Assembly (NCBI GenBank): GCA_028284075.1
Contig: JANQSL010000196.1
Location: forward strand, 1 to 52,656
DNA from: Candidatus Sumerlaeia bacterium
GTDB taxonomy: Bacteria; Sumerlaeota; Sumerlaeia; SLMS01; JAHLLQ01
Reading direction: 5' to 3'
Length of the DNA stretch: 52,656 bases
Both the position numbers and the translations under genes were made by a program. The stretch's first letter is position 1; each line of letters starts with the position of its first letter. Shown here one piece after another: positions 7,478 to 15,400 of the stretch. The notes below the pieces were generated by a model. It was not told the origin of the DNA, ran no database searches, and was given only the letters and a program-made list of their open reading frames with translations.

Positions 7478-8449
7478 TCAGTCCCTGTCCGGGTCGAATC
7501 CGAGCTTCTCAAAAACGCGGTCCAGATCATCCAGAGAGCGATATTGGATATCCAGTGAACCACTGGTCTTCGAACGCGGTTTGAGGCGCACTTTACAACC
7601 CAGCAGCAGCGTCAATCGGTCCTGAAGGGAAACAACGTCAAGATTTTGTTCACTCCCGGAAGTCTTTTTCCGAGAAGGCTTTGCGGTCTCGAAAGACCCT
7701 CCCGACAGAAGTTCACGGGCTTCCTTTTCCGCCTCGCGAACAGAAAGGTCCCTCTCCCCTATCAGACGCCGCAATTCCTCCTGCTGAAGAGGGTGAGGAA
7801 GCATCAGAACGGCCCGGGCATGGCCGGCGGAGAGCTTTCCATCACGCAGATCGGCAAGACAGCCTTCCGTTAACTTCAATAATCTCAGTGTGTTAGCTAC
7901 GGAAACACGAGATTTTCCAACCCGCTTCGCGACCTGATCCTGACTATAGCCAAAACCGGATATGAGCTGCTGGTAGGCCATTGCCTCCTCCACCGGATTC
8001 AAATCATCCCGCTGGACGTTCTCGATAATGGCAAACTCAAGCCTCTCTTCATCCGAGGCCTCAACGACACGAACCGGTACTTCCTTGAGCCCGGCAATCT
8101 CTGCGGCACGGAGCCGACGCTCCCCCGCCAGGAGAATCCATGAGTCTCCATCGCGAGAAATCAACAGAGGCTGGAGAATCCCATGCTCTCTGATAGAGTC
8201 TGCCAGTTCCTCAAGCTTTGCGGGATCGAACGTACTTCGTGGCTGCCGGGGATTCGGAGATATCTCAGTGAGAGAGACTGTCTGGACGGACGTCAAAGGC
8301 TGATTTTCTTCGACTTGCGTTTTTTTTCGGCTCTCAGGAGCTGGAGGCGAGGGAGCTAATGTAGAGGAGGAAAGAGCACCGGACTGCCCTCCTCCACTAA
8401 GGAGAGCACCCAAACCTCTGCCAAGAGCTTGCTTTCTGCGGCTACTCAT
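7478..8449 (-). CDS. parB: Chromosome-partitioning protein ParB (CTP-dependent clamp)
   Basis: Binds parS sites and spreads as a sliding clamp to organise the origin region for segregation. The 323-residue protein has a low-complexity N-terminus with KQALGRGLGALL, the usual ParA-contact motif. The ParB/Srx CTP-binding domain follows, with GERRLRAAEIAGL and ENVQRDDLNPVEEA. The parS-recognition helix-turn-helix contains YSQDQVAKRVGKSRVSVAN. The C-terminal dimerisation domain follows a basic linker. Its ATG overlaps the parA stop, so the two are translationally coupled. A perfect parS lies about 800 bases away inside parA. Confidence 0.96.
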   Translation of the reverse strand: MSSRRKQALGRGLGALLSGGGQSGALSSSTLAPSPPAPESRKKTQVEENQPLTSVQTVSLTEISPNPRQPRSTFDPAKLEELADSIREHGILQPLLISRDGDSWILLAGERRLRAAEIAGLKEVPVRVVEASDEERLEFAIIENVQRDDLNPVEEAMAYQQLISGFGYSQDQVAKRVGKSRVSVANTLRLLKLTEGCLADLRDGKLSAGHARAVLMLPHPLQQEELRRLIGERDLSVREAEKEARELLSGGSFETAKPSRKKTSGSEQNLDVVSLQDRLTLLLGCKVRLKPRSKTSGSLDIQYRSLDDLDRVFEKLGFDPDRD

Positions 8450-9306
8450 GCTGTGGCCTCCTTCTTCTGTTCAGCCTTGCGGGGGAGTGAAATGCGATCC
8501 AAAACCTCATCCGTGAGGGCAACATAGCTCCGTGCGCCTGCCCCCCAACGATCATATTCGAAGATCGTCTGCCCATGACTGGGGCATTCGCTCAGTCGAA
8601 CCGTACGCGGGATGATGGTGCTGAAGACACGGTCACCGAGATGAGTTCGAACATCAGCGACGACTTGTTGTGCGAGGTTCGTCCGAAGATCAGTCATAGT
8701 GACAAGACAACCCAATACCTCCAGAGAGGGATTGTGGGTTGTTGTGATTTCACCGAGAGTTTCCAGCAACATGCTAAGCCCTTCGAGGGCAAGATATTCA
8801 CCTTGGATAGGGATAACAACGGACTTTGAGGAAATCAGAATATTGAGCGTCAGAATCCCCAGGGATGGAGGAGAATCGATTATGATGAAGTCATACCGGC
8901 CTGTGTGGGGGAGCAGAGCATCTCTGAGTGCGGTGTCCCGCTTCTCTCCCAGATTCAGGAGGTCGAGATCGGCACGAATGAGTCCGACATTGCCAATCAG
9001 CAGATCGAGGCCCGATTTTTCATGGCGGATTGTCTCCAGCTTGTCCGGTTTGTTGAAGAGAAGATCATAGGAGGTCGTTTTGCCCTCTTGGTAGCGATCA
9101 GCCCCCAGGCTCGTGGCTGCATTGCCCTGTGGGTCCAGATCGATGAGGAGAGTACGGTAGTTTCGCGATGCAAGGTCAGCGGCCAGATTTACCGCCGTGG
9201 TTGTCTTGCCAACCCCGCCCTTCTGATTGATAACGGCGATGATGTGGCAACCTGATGTTTCACGTGAAACACTTCCATTTCGAGGGACAGAATCTGCTAC
9301 GGTCAT
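8446..9306 (-). CDS. parA: Chromosome-partitioning ATPase ParA/Soj
   Basis: A deviant Walker ATPase that binds DNA non-specifically and moves ParB-parS complexes. The 286-residue form starting at the ATG has Walker A KGGVGKTT near residue 30, the DLDPQGN switch, and IIDSPPSLG as Walker B. An upstream GTG at 9426 would add 40 residues of unlike composition, so I prefer the ATG. The codons for SVSRETS near the N-terminus contain a perfect parS palindrome, so the gene carries its partner's binding site. It overlaps parB by four bases. Confidence 0.95.
   Translation of the reverse strand: MTVADSVPRNGSVSRETSGCHIIAVINQKGGVGKTTTAVNLAADLASRNYRTLLIDLDPQGNAATSLGADRYQEGKTTSYDLLFNKPDKLETIRHEKSGLDLLIGNVGLIRADLDLLNLGEKRDTALRDALLPHTGRYDFIIIDSPPSLGILTLNILISSKSVVIPIQGEYLALEGLSMLLETLGEITTTHNPSLEVLGCLVTMTDLRTNLAQQVVADVRTHLGDRVFSTIIPRTVRLSECPSHGQTIFEYDRWGAGARSYVALTDEVLDRISLPRKAEQKKEATA
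9256..9271. promoter_or_regulatory. parS: parS centromere site
   Basis: The 16-base perfect palindrome TGTTTCACGTGAAACA matches the bacterial parS consensus exactly. It lies in the parA coding region, where it encodes part of SVSRETS. ParB should nucleate here. Confidence 0.97.
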
Positions 9307-9605
9307 GGGAAAGTTACTCACAGGATCAGGAGTTCGAGTGAAAAAGATGCTCTCAGACGAGCATTCGTCAAGAGGAGTTGACGGGAAAGTTGGCTCATGG
9401 AATCCACACCCAGATAGTGTATCCACCGCAAAAAGAAGTGTACATAACTGATAATAAACACCTTATGTTGTTCTATTACTCCGGAAACCTCATCTCCCTC
9501 GCCCTGTGGACACATTTCCTTTGGTGCGACAGCAAATGAAGTTTATATATGTGAATATATATTTATTATCCATCCGGCTTGACTCCGAATGGCGATCAGG
9601 CGGTC
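9307..9605. other. AT-rich gap upstream of parA with DnaA-box-like 9-mers
   Basis: About 300 bases lie between the parA start and the next, divergent gene. Four 9-mers differ from the DnaA box TTATCCACA at two positions: 9314-9322, 9419-9427, 9505-9513 (reverse strand) and 9566-9574. A strongly AT-rich run covers about 9540-9570. It probably holds the parA promoter. An origin role is only a possibility. Confidence 0.35.
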
Positions 9606-10694
9606 ATGCGAGGCATGACGCTTCGCGCCCTGTTCATCCTTGTGATGCTGATCCCGGGCGCGGCAAGGCCGCAGGAGACGGGGTCGGAGGCCGGCGGTGA
9701 ATCGCCGAAGGTCTCTCCATTAACGCTCATTGTTATGAACTGGCTCGGGGAGCCTCTGATGGGCGTGCGCTTCCAGGCGATTCAGCAGACCAGTGATACT
9801 CCCGCCATCTCTCTCGAAACCGGACCCGACGGCCGCGCAACTCTCGATCGCCCGGCGGGGGAGACGTTTCTTGTCCGGTCAGTTGACGACCGATTCATGA
9901 CGGAGGAGCCGGAGCAAACGGCCATGCCGAATGATCGGATGCAGGTGTGGCGTCTCTTTGCATCAGATACGTCGACACTTGCCGCCGAAGAACGTCGTGA
10001 ACTGGCGGTGTTCTGGCCCCGGATCCGAATGCAAACCGATTGGACAACACCGCCGGCTCTTCCGGCTGAACTCACGGATTTGCGGTTACTGCGCTTCATT
10101 GAACCTCACCGCGTCGAAGCGGAAGAGGCCATTGAACTCGAGGGCTCAAAGTTTGCCGGCGATGGCACCTTTGCATTTCGTGTTCTTGACGAACGCGGCC
10201 GCTCAGCGCCTTCTGTTCTGACCCGTTTGTATGTTCTGGATGAAGCAACCGGCAAGATTCAACCGGTGGGTGTTGCACGCTCCGCGGAAAACGGAGGTGT
10301 CGCTTTCGAAGGTTTGTCTCGTGAATACCATTTTCGCGCAAGAATTGTCGACGTTCCCGGCATTCCCGCACAGACGGGAATCGCTCTGCCAAAAGAGGCG
10401 GGAAAATCCATGGGCTCTCTGATTCTTCGTCGACAGGATGAACGTATCGCGGGTTTTGTCGTCCGCAAATCAAAACCGGCCGTGGATGCAATCGTTCGCA
10501 CTGAACTCAAGCCTGGAGCTCGTTCACTGACAACATCGACGGATGCTTCGGGATATTTCATACTGGGACCTGTCAATGAGCAGGTTGTTTCCATTGTCGT
10601 GACACTGAATACAGAGCACGGAGCGGTTAGTACAACATGGAATGCCCGCACGGGACGGGAAGAATTCATCAACCTCGACCTCTTGACCGATTAG
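9606..10694 (+). CDS. Secreted protein with carboxypeptidase-regulatory-like domains
   Basis: A 362-residue protein with an N-terminal signal peptide (hydrophobic stretch LRALFILVMLIPGAA, then a small-residue cleavage region). The mature part is beta-rich. A segment LTLIVMNWLGEPLMGVRF, followed by TGPDGRATL, and a C-terminal segment with TSTDASGYFILGPV both read like Ig-like carboxypeptidase-regulatory or SdrD-B repeats, which are structural rather than catalytic. I see no enzyme motif. I chose an ATG with the signal peptide right behind it. A TTG at 9579 or an ATG at 9615 is possible. It lies 31 bases before the ABC ATPase, so the two may share a message. Function unknown. Confidence 0.75.
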   Translation: MRGMTLRALFILVMLIPGAARPQETGSEAGGESPKVSPLTLIVMNWLGEPLMGVRFQAIQQTSDTPAISLETGPDGRATLDRPAGETFLVRSVDDRFMTEEPEQTAMPNDRMQVWRLFASDTSTLAAEERRELAVFWPRIRMQTDWTTPPALPAELTDLRLLRFIEPHRVEAEEAIELEGSKFAGDGTFAFRVLDERGRSAPSVLTRLYVLDEATGKIQPVGVARSAENGGVAFEGLSREYHFRARIVDVPGIPAQTGIALPKEAGKSMGSLILRRQDERIAGFVVRKSKPAVDAIVRTELKPGARSLTTSTDASGYFILGPVNEQVVSIVVTLNTEHGAVSTTWNARTGREEFINLDLLTD

Positions 10695-10725
10695 CAGGCC
10701 TGGATCTCGTACCGGAATCACCATC

Positions 10726-11514
10726 TTGCATATTAAAGTCGAAAACCTTCACAAGACGCTCGGTAAAAACAAAGTTCTCGACGGATTGTCTCTTGAGATT
10801 CCTCAGGGTGAATTATGCGTGATTGTCGGTGCCTCAGGAACGGGCAAGAGCGTCTTTCTCAAGCACCTTGTCGGTTTGATGAAACCGGATGAAGGACGCA
10901 TCCTCATCGATGGCGAAGACATTGTTCCAATGCCGGAGCGAGATCTTCTGGAAGTACGCAGGCGCTTCGGAATGATTTTTCAAAGTGGCGGCCTCCTTCA
11001 GTCGCTCTCTCTTGGTGACAACGTGGGCTTGTCGCTTCGCGAAGTTCATCGGAAGAAGGGGAGCGATGTTTCGACAGTTGTTGCCGAAAAACTGGAAGCC
11101 GTTGGCCTTGGCGGACGTGAAGATCAGAAACCGTCAACACTTTCCGGCGGGCAAATCAAGCGCGCCGCCATGGCGCGAGCGCTGACAACAGGTGCGGAGT
11201 GTTTGTTATTCGATGAGCCAACGGCAGGTCTCGATCCGCTGATGGCGAAAACGATCGATGAAGTGATCTCAGAGGTGAACGCAAACACCGGAGCAACGGC
11301 AGTGGTTGTCACTCACGATCTCATTTCGGTCTTCAAGATGGCTGACTGTCTGCATTTTCTGGACAGAGGCCGTGCCATTTATTCGGGAAGTGTTGATGCG
11401 TTCCGCAATTCCGAGGACGAACGGGTACGGGCGTTTCTCGATCGCGACATGCATGGACGCGAATCGCTGCGGCCGTCAACTCAGTCCGGCGTTCAGCGTC
11501 AAATCGGCAACTGA
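10726..11514 (+). CDS. ABC transporter ATPase of the MlaF/Mkl lipid-transport type
   Basis: A 262-residue ATPase. Walker A is GASGTGKS, the Q-loop is MIFQSGGLLQSLS, the signature is LSGGQIKRAAMARAL, Walker B is LLFDEPTAGLDP, and VVVTHD follows. The SGGLLQSLS context and GLDP ending fit the MlaF/Mkl branch, which powers retrograde phospholipid or sterol transport with an MlaE permease and an MlaD substrate-binding protein. Neither partner is in the window, so it must pair with subunits encoded elsewhere. The only suitable start is a TTG without a clear ribosome site. Its TGA overlaps the aminotransferase ATG by one base. Confidence 0.85.
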   Translation: MHIKVENLHKTLGKNKVLDGLSLEIPQGELCVIVGASGTGKSVFLKHLVGLMKPDEGRILIDGEDIVPMPERDLLEVRRRFGMIFQSGGLLQSLSLGDNVGLSLREVHRKKGSDVSTVVAEKLEAVGLGGREDQKPSTLSGGQIKRAAMARALTTGAECLLFDEPTAGLDPLMAKTIDEVISEVNANTGATAVVVTHDLISVFKMADCLHFLDRGRAIYSGSVDAFRNSEDERVRAFLDRDMHGRESLRPSTQSGVQRQIGN

Positions 11515-12389
11515 TGGACATTATCTGTTTGAATGGTGAATTCCTGACCCTGGAAAGTGCCAGGGTTCCGGCAACGGATGGAGGACTGTTGCGGGGTGAG
11601 GGCGTGTTTGAAACCCTGCGGGTTGAGTCAGGACAGGCCCTGTTCGCCGCGGAGCACTTTGCACGGTTGTCGCGGGGAGTCCGGCTGCTGGAAATTCCCT
11701 GGCTCCTGGACAAGGAACATCTCCTGGAGTTGTGTGAACAGGTTGTGGATGCGAACGGCCTGCATGATGCCCGGCTGCGTATTACCCTGACTCGGGGAGC
11801 TGTGCGCAGCCAGCCAATGACCTCCAGCGAAGGGGAGCCAACACTGACGATTACGGCAACCGCACTCGACGAGAGAATTGACGATGCAAGAGCCACAGGA
11901 TGGCGGGTCGTCACAGCTCCGTCGGTTCGCAACGAGCGATCATCCCTGAGTTCCGTTAAATCGACGAGCTATCTTGAATCGATTCTGGCACGACGCTATG
12001 CGACACGGAACGGCTTCGACGAAGCACTGCTGTTGAATACGCAGGGATTTTTGGCTGAGGCCTCGATGGCAAATGTTTTTATAGTTCGCGAGGGGGAAGT
12101 GTTCACGCCGCGGATTCAGGACGGCGCTCTGCCGGGTGTCATGCGAGGGCATATTCTGAACATGTGCGGCGAAGCAAACATCGAGGCTCATGAAGCGCCC
12201 GTTGCAATGGAGGACCTGTATTCGGCGACGGAAGTCTTTCTGACAAACGCAATTATTCAGGTTATGCCGGTTGTTCAGGCGGGAGAACGGATGGTGGGCG
12301 ACGGTCTGCCGGGCGAAATCACGGAGGCGTTATTCGAATCGCACCGGCGAGGGGTGGAACGGGTGGTGAATATCACGCGGGAAGGGTAA
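11514..12389 (+). CDS. Class IV PLP-dependent aminotransferase
   Basis: A 291-residue member of the fold-type IV family, which includes branched-chain aminotransferase, D-amino acid aminotransferase and aminodeoxychorismate lyase (PabC). The PLP lysine is Lys149 in SSVKSTSYLESI. The later motif GFLAEASMANVFIV carries the glutamate that contacts the pyridine nitrogen. GEGVFETLRV is the N-terminal substrate-pocket motif. Length and motifs fit PabC or D-amino acid aminotransferase about equally, and sequence alone does not separate them. Coupling to a lipid-transport ATPase gives no pathway clue. It converges on the polyketide synthase with only 23 bases between stops. Confidence 0.85.
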   Translation: MDIICLNGEFLTLESARVPATDGGLLRGEGVFETLRVESGQALFAAEHFARLSRGVRLLEIPWLLDKEHLLELCEQVVDANGLHDARLRITLTRGAVRSQPMTSSEGEPTLTITATALDERIDDARATGWRVVTAPSVRNERSSLSSVKSTSYLESILARRYATRNGFDEALLLNTQGFLAEASMANVFIVREGEVFTPRIQDGALPGVMRGHILNMCGEANIEAHEAPVAMEDLYSATEVFLTNAIIQVMPVVQAGERMVGDGLPGEITEALFESHRRGVERVVNITREG

Positions 12390-12412
12390 GGGGCGGGAAA
12401 GAGAGACACGAT

Positions 12413-13522
12413 TCAAGCCTCCGACAGTTTGTTGAAAGCAGACTCCACGAGCAGAGCGAATTCGGCGACAAGGCCCGGGCCAAAGGCGATAACGAGAGAG
12501 GGGTGATTTGTTGTGCCGGCGAGAAGGTGCAGCACGGTACATGAACTCATGTTCCCGTGGGTGCGAAGCATCTCGCGGGAAGGCTCAAGCTGGTCACTCG
12601 TCAGACCAAGTGCGTTTCCACAGGCATCGATAACACGCGGACCCCCGGGATGAATCAGCCAGTTCGCAATGTCGCTTCTCTGAAGACGGTTGCGGAGGAG
12701 AAACTCTTCGACGGGACTGAGAAGAGACGTGCGGATCACGTCGGGAACGGACGAGTCGAGAGTCATGCGAAAGCCTGTGTTGGTAATATCCCAGGTCATG
12801 AGATCCGTGGTACCGGGTATATAATGTGAAGCGCAGTCGACCAATAACAGCTTCTCGTCGTGTTGCCCATTGTTCACAACAAGAGCCGCCGCACCATCGG
12901 CGAAGAGTGAGTTTGGAAGCAATGCGTTGCGCCCGACTTCAAGCTGGAAGTGCAGCGTGCAAAGTTCGACGCTGCAAAGCAGAACATTGGCATCGGGTTG
13001 CAATGCACAGATGGATGCAGCTTCCTGAAGTCCGTTGAGGGCGCCGTGGCATCCCATGAAACCCACGATGCGCCGTGAGACGTTGTTTCGCAAACCAAGT
13101 GCATTGATCAACTCAAAGTCAAGACCGGGCGAGTAAAAGCCCGTGCAACTCACGATAACCACATGCGTGATGTCCCGCGCTTCGAGCCCAGCATTATCAA
13201 GGGCTTTGATCGAAGCCTCTTTCGCAAGGGGAGGAGCATGCTTTGCATAGGCCTGCATTCGCTCTCCTGTTGTGGGAGACCGGGGTGTGTCTTTTTCGCG
13301 GTCCTCAAACAATGGCGCATGTATCCTGCCATCGGCATTGTGCTGCACAAGAACGGAATGCCGTTTGTCCACACCGCTTTGACGAATGACCGTGCGTATC
13401 AATGCCTCTTCACGAGGAATACGTGCGCAAAGGCGAGTCGCAAGGCTGGCAAAATCATCCGCAGTCAGGCAGCCTTCCGGAAGGGCTGTTCCAATACCCG
13501 CGATAACCGCGTGATCAGACAT
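12413..13522 (-). CDS. Type III polyketide synthase (chalcone/alkylresorcinol synthase family)
   Basis: A homodimeric condensing enzyme that extends an acyl-CoA starter with malonyl-CoA and cyclises the product, typically to alkylresorcinols or alkylpyrones. The 369-residue length fits. The catalytic triad is complete: Cys158 in VGFMGCHGAL, His291 in WLIHPGGPRV and Asn324 in HGNMSS. The C-terminal AFGPGLVAE matches the family GFGPG motif. I chose the ATG at 13522. A GTG at 13546 is the alternative. It overlaps the flavoprotein stop by eight bases and is the last gene of a methyltransferase, flavoprotein and synthase operon. Confidence 0.93.
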   Translation of the reverse strand: MSDHAVIAGIGTALPEGCLTADDFASLATRLCARIPREEALIRTVIRQSGVDKRHSVLVQHNADGRIHAPLFEDREKDTPRSPTTGERMQAYAKHAPPLAKEASIKALDNAGLEARDITHVVIVSCTGFYSPGLDFELINALGLRNNVSRRIVGFMGCHGALNGLQEAASICALQPDANVLLCSVELCTLHFQLEVGRNALLPNSLFADGAAALVVNNGQHDEKLLLVDCASHYIPGTTDLMTWDITNTGFRMTLDSSVPDVIRTSLLSPVEEFLLRNRLQRSDIANWLIHPGGPRVIDACGNALGLTSDQLEPSREMLRTHGNMSSCTVLHLLAGTTNHPSLVIAFGPGLVAEFALLVESAFNKLSEA

Positions 13523-14630
13523 GGCGCGATGTCCTGTTGAGTTCACGAACGGTAAGGTTTGGAGCTGCGGGAAGAATGTGTGCGACCTGGGCGACAGCCT
13601 GTGTCAGGCGTTCATGATCAAGAACCGCGGCAAGAGAACGAAGTACAGTACGCTTTCCCTGTTGGCGCCGCCATGTTTTCTCCCACATGCGAGCCATACG
13701 AATCGACCAGCCGCAGGCGGCCAAAGGCGCGAGCGCTCCGGCCGCTTCGAGAGCCCACGCCATCCCCTCGCCGGTAAAGGGTTCGTGGTAGCCCGCTGCA
13801 TCCCCGGCGAGAAGAAGACGGTTTTTCCACGGACGACGAACCTTCCGGTGCAGAGGGGGTGTCACGGAAACCTGAGTTTCCGCAGGCAGTTCAATACCAT
13901 GAGTTTTCAAAAGCTCGCGCAGAGCATTCGTTGGAGAACGGCCGTCGAGCCGGTCGACACGAAGACATGCGGCGACATTCCAGCGCCGGTCTTCGAGACG
14001 GACAATTCCAGCATATCCTTCACGGCCGTGAAACATGGAAATGGCCCGATCCTGCAGACGGGAGAATGCACCGGACTCAAGAATCACAGACGCGCCGATC
14101 TTGCGGGGAGCCGAAACGGGCTTTGCCAAACCCGCCCAGCGCGCAAAGGGGCCGCCAAGTCCGTCGCACGCGATCACGAGAGAGGCGGAAAGGGTCTCCG
14201 TGCGCCCGCCACGCCGAACTTCGATGTAACGAAGATCGTTGTCCGTCCAGGTGCGCAGAGCCTGAGTGCCCGCAAAACTCTGAACATTCGTCCGCCGGAT
14301 GGCGAACAGAAGGGCGTTATCCAGCAGCCCGCGGGAGATCGCGATCGACCTGGGCAAGGTCACGGAAACTGCAGGAGCACCGGACGTGAAGAACTTGAAG
14401 GCTTCAAGGGGGTGGCCTGTGGGAACGTACCCGGCGAATCCCGGCAGGGACTCAAGAGCGTGAATCGCACGATGATTCAGGCAGCAACCACATACCTTCT
14501 CTCGGGGAAATTCGGCTTTGTCGATCACTGCGATCGTGATGTCCGGGCGAAGTGCTCGAAGCTGAAGCACAAGGCTTGAGCCCGCGATTCCCGCACCGAC
14601 AACAAGAACGTCAAAGGAGGCCAGGTTCAA
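13515..14630 (-). CDS. FAD-dependent oxidoreductase (geranylgeranyl reductase/hydroxylase type)
   Basis: A 371-residue flavoprotein of the PHBH-like fold. The N-terminal Rossmann motif VVGAGIAGSSLVLQL binds ADP. The mid-protein ACDGLGG is the DG motif, and LLAGDAAGYHEPFTGEGM is the GD motif that holds the FAD ribityl. A Cys-rich CGCC lies near residue 50. Family members reduce isoprenoid double bonds or hydroxylate aromatics. Next to a type III polyketide synthase, ring hydroxylation towards a quinone is the natural reading. The start is TTG and overlaps the methyltransferase TGA. It is the middle gene of the operon. Confidence 0.88.
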   Translation of the reverse strand: MNLASFDVLVVGAGIAGSSLVLQLRALRPDITIAVIDKAEFPREKVCGCCLNHRAIHALESLPGFAGYVPTGHPLEAFKFFTSGAPAVSVTLPRSIAISRGLLDNALLFAIRRTNVQSFAGTQALRTWTDNDLRYIEVRRGGRTETLSASLVIACDGLGGPFARWAGLAKPVSAPRKIGASVILESGAFSRLQDRAISMFHGREGYAGIVRLEDRRWNVAACLRVDRLDGRSPTNALRELLKTHGIELPAETQVSVTPPLHRKVRRPWKNRLLLAGDAAGYHEPFTGEGMAWALEAAGALAPLAACGWSIRMARMWEKTWRRQQGKRTVLRSLAAVLDHERLTQAVAQVAHILPAAPNLTVRELNRTSRHV

Positions 14631-15400
14631 ATTTGAGAATCCTTTGCTGTTTTATTTGCCAAGTGGATTGGCTTGGCAATCAATAGGAGCTGAAAAGGAA
14701 ACACAGAGTGAACACGAACTTCCCGGAGCCCGGCCTCGAGGGCCAGCTCTTCGAGTTCGTCGGCTTTCCAGCCGGCGGCCACGGAAAGTCCCGCGTCGAT
14801 ATGGACAACGGGCGAGCGGGTCACAACGCGGGCGGTGGCGTGGACCACCCACCAACTGAGCCAGGACCGCTCAATATCCAGCACAACAACCCGCTTGTGT
14901 GCGAGCTGCCCCATAAGACGCAAAACGTGGACGGCATCGGGCCGAGAAAGATGATGGAGAAAGACAGAGGAAACCACGATATCGGAACGCGCCGACGCAA
15001 GGGCCGCGGCGCAGGTCGCGGTCAAATCCGCTCGAAGAAACGTGGCCCCGGGAAGATTCCGGTGGGCCGCCATGAGACAGTGGGGACTGAGATCGACTCC
15101 GGTAAGAGAAACCTCATTGCGCGTGCGGAAACGAACCAGGCGCAAAAGACGGCCGCTGCCGCAACCGAGGTCGGCGAGGCTGCGGGCGCCGCGACGAAAA
15201 AGGGGGTCGAGGGCGCGCCAAACGTTCGCATCCGTGCGGCCGAAAGTGGCAATCCGGTCGAGGCCGCGCAGGGCACCGGAGTGCAATTCGGAGTCGAGAG
15301 CCGGGTCGTCCATAACCTCCGACGCAAGGTTCCGTCTGGACAGCCTTGAGGGGTGCCAGGGATATCGGGGGATCGGAAACGCGATGTGGGATGCCTTCAT
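14627..15400 (-). CDS. Class I SAM-dependent methyltransferase
   Basis: A 257-residue methyltransferase. A leader ending in MDDPALDSELH, recurrent in polyketide-associated methyltransferases, precedes the Rossmann core. SAM motif I is ADLGCGSGRLL, the acidic loop is TGVDLSPHCL, and DIVVSSVFLHHLS is the motif IV region. C-terminal hydrophobic stretches may give membrane association. I start it at the ATG at 15400, because the region ahead of MDDP looks homologous to relatives. A later ATG at 15313 is possible and would leave 85 bases for promoters. It is the first gene of the three-gene pathway operon and probably methylates the resorcinol or quinone ring. Confidence 0.8.
   Translation of the reverse strand: MKASHIAFPIPRYPWHPSRLSRRNLASEVMDDPALDSELHSGALRGLDRIATFGRTDANVWRALDPLFRRGARSLADLGCGSGRLLRLVRFRTRNEVSLTGVDLSPHCLMAAHRNLPGATFLRADLTATCAAALASARSDIVVSSVFLHHLSRPDAVHVLRLMGQLAHKRVVVLDIERSWLSWWVVHATARVVTRSPVVHIDAGLSVAAGWKADELEELALEAGLREVRVHSVFPFQLLLIAKPIHLANKTAKDSQI

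Noticed and set aside
13521-14579. A 352-codon plus-strand open frame opposite the flavoprotein
   Set aside because: It is the antisense shadow of a clear FAD-dependent oxidoreductase.
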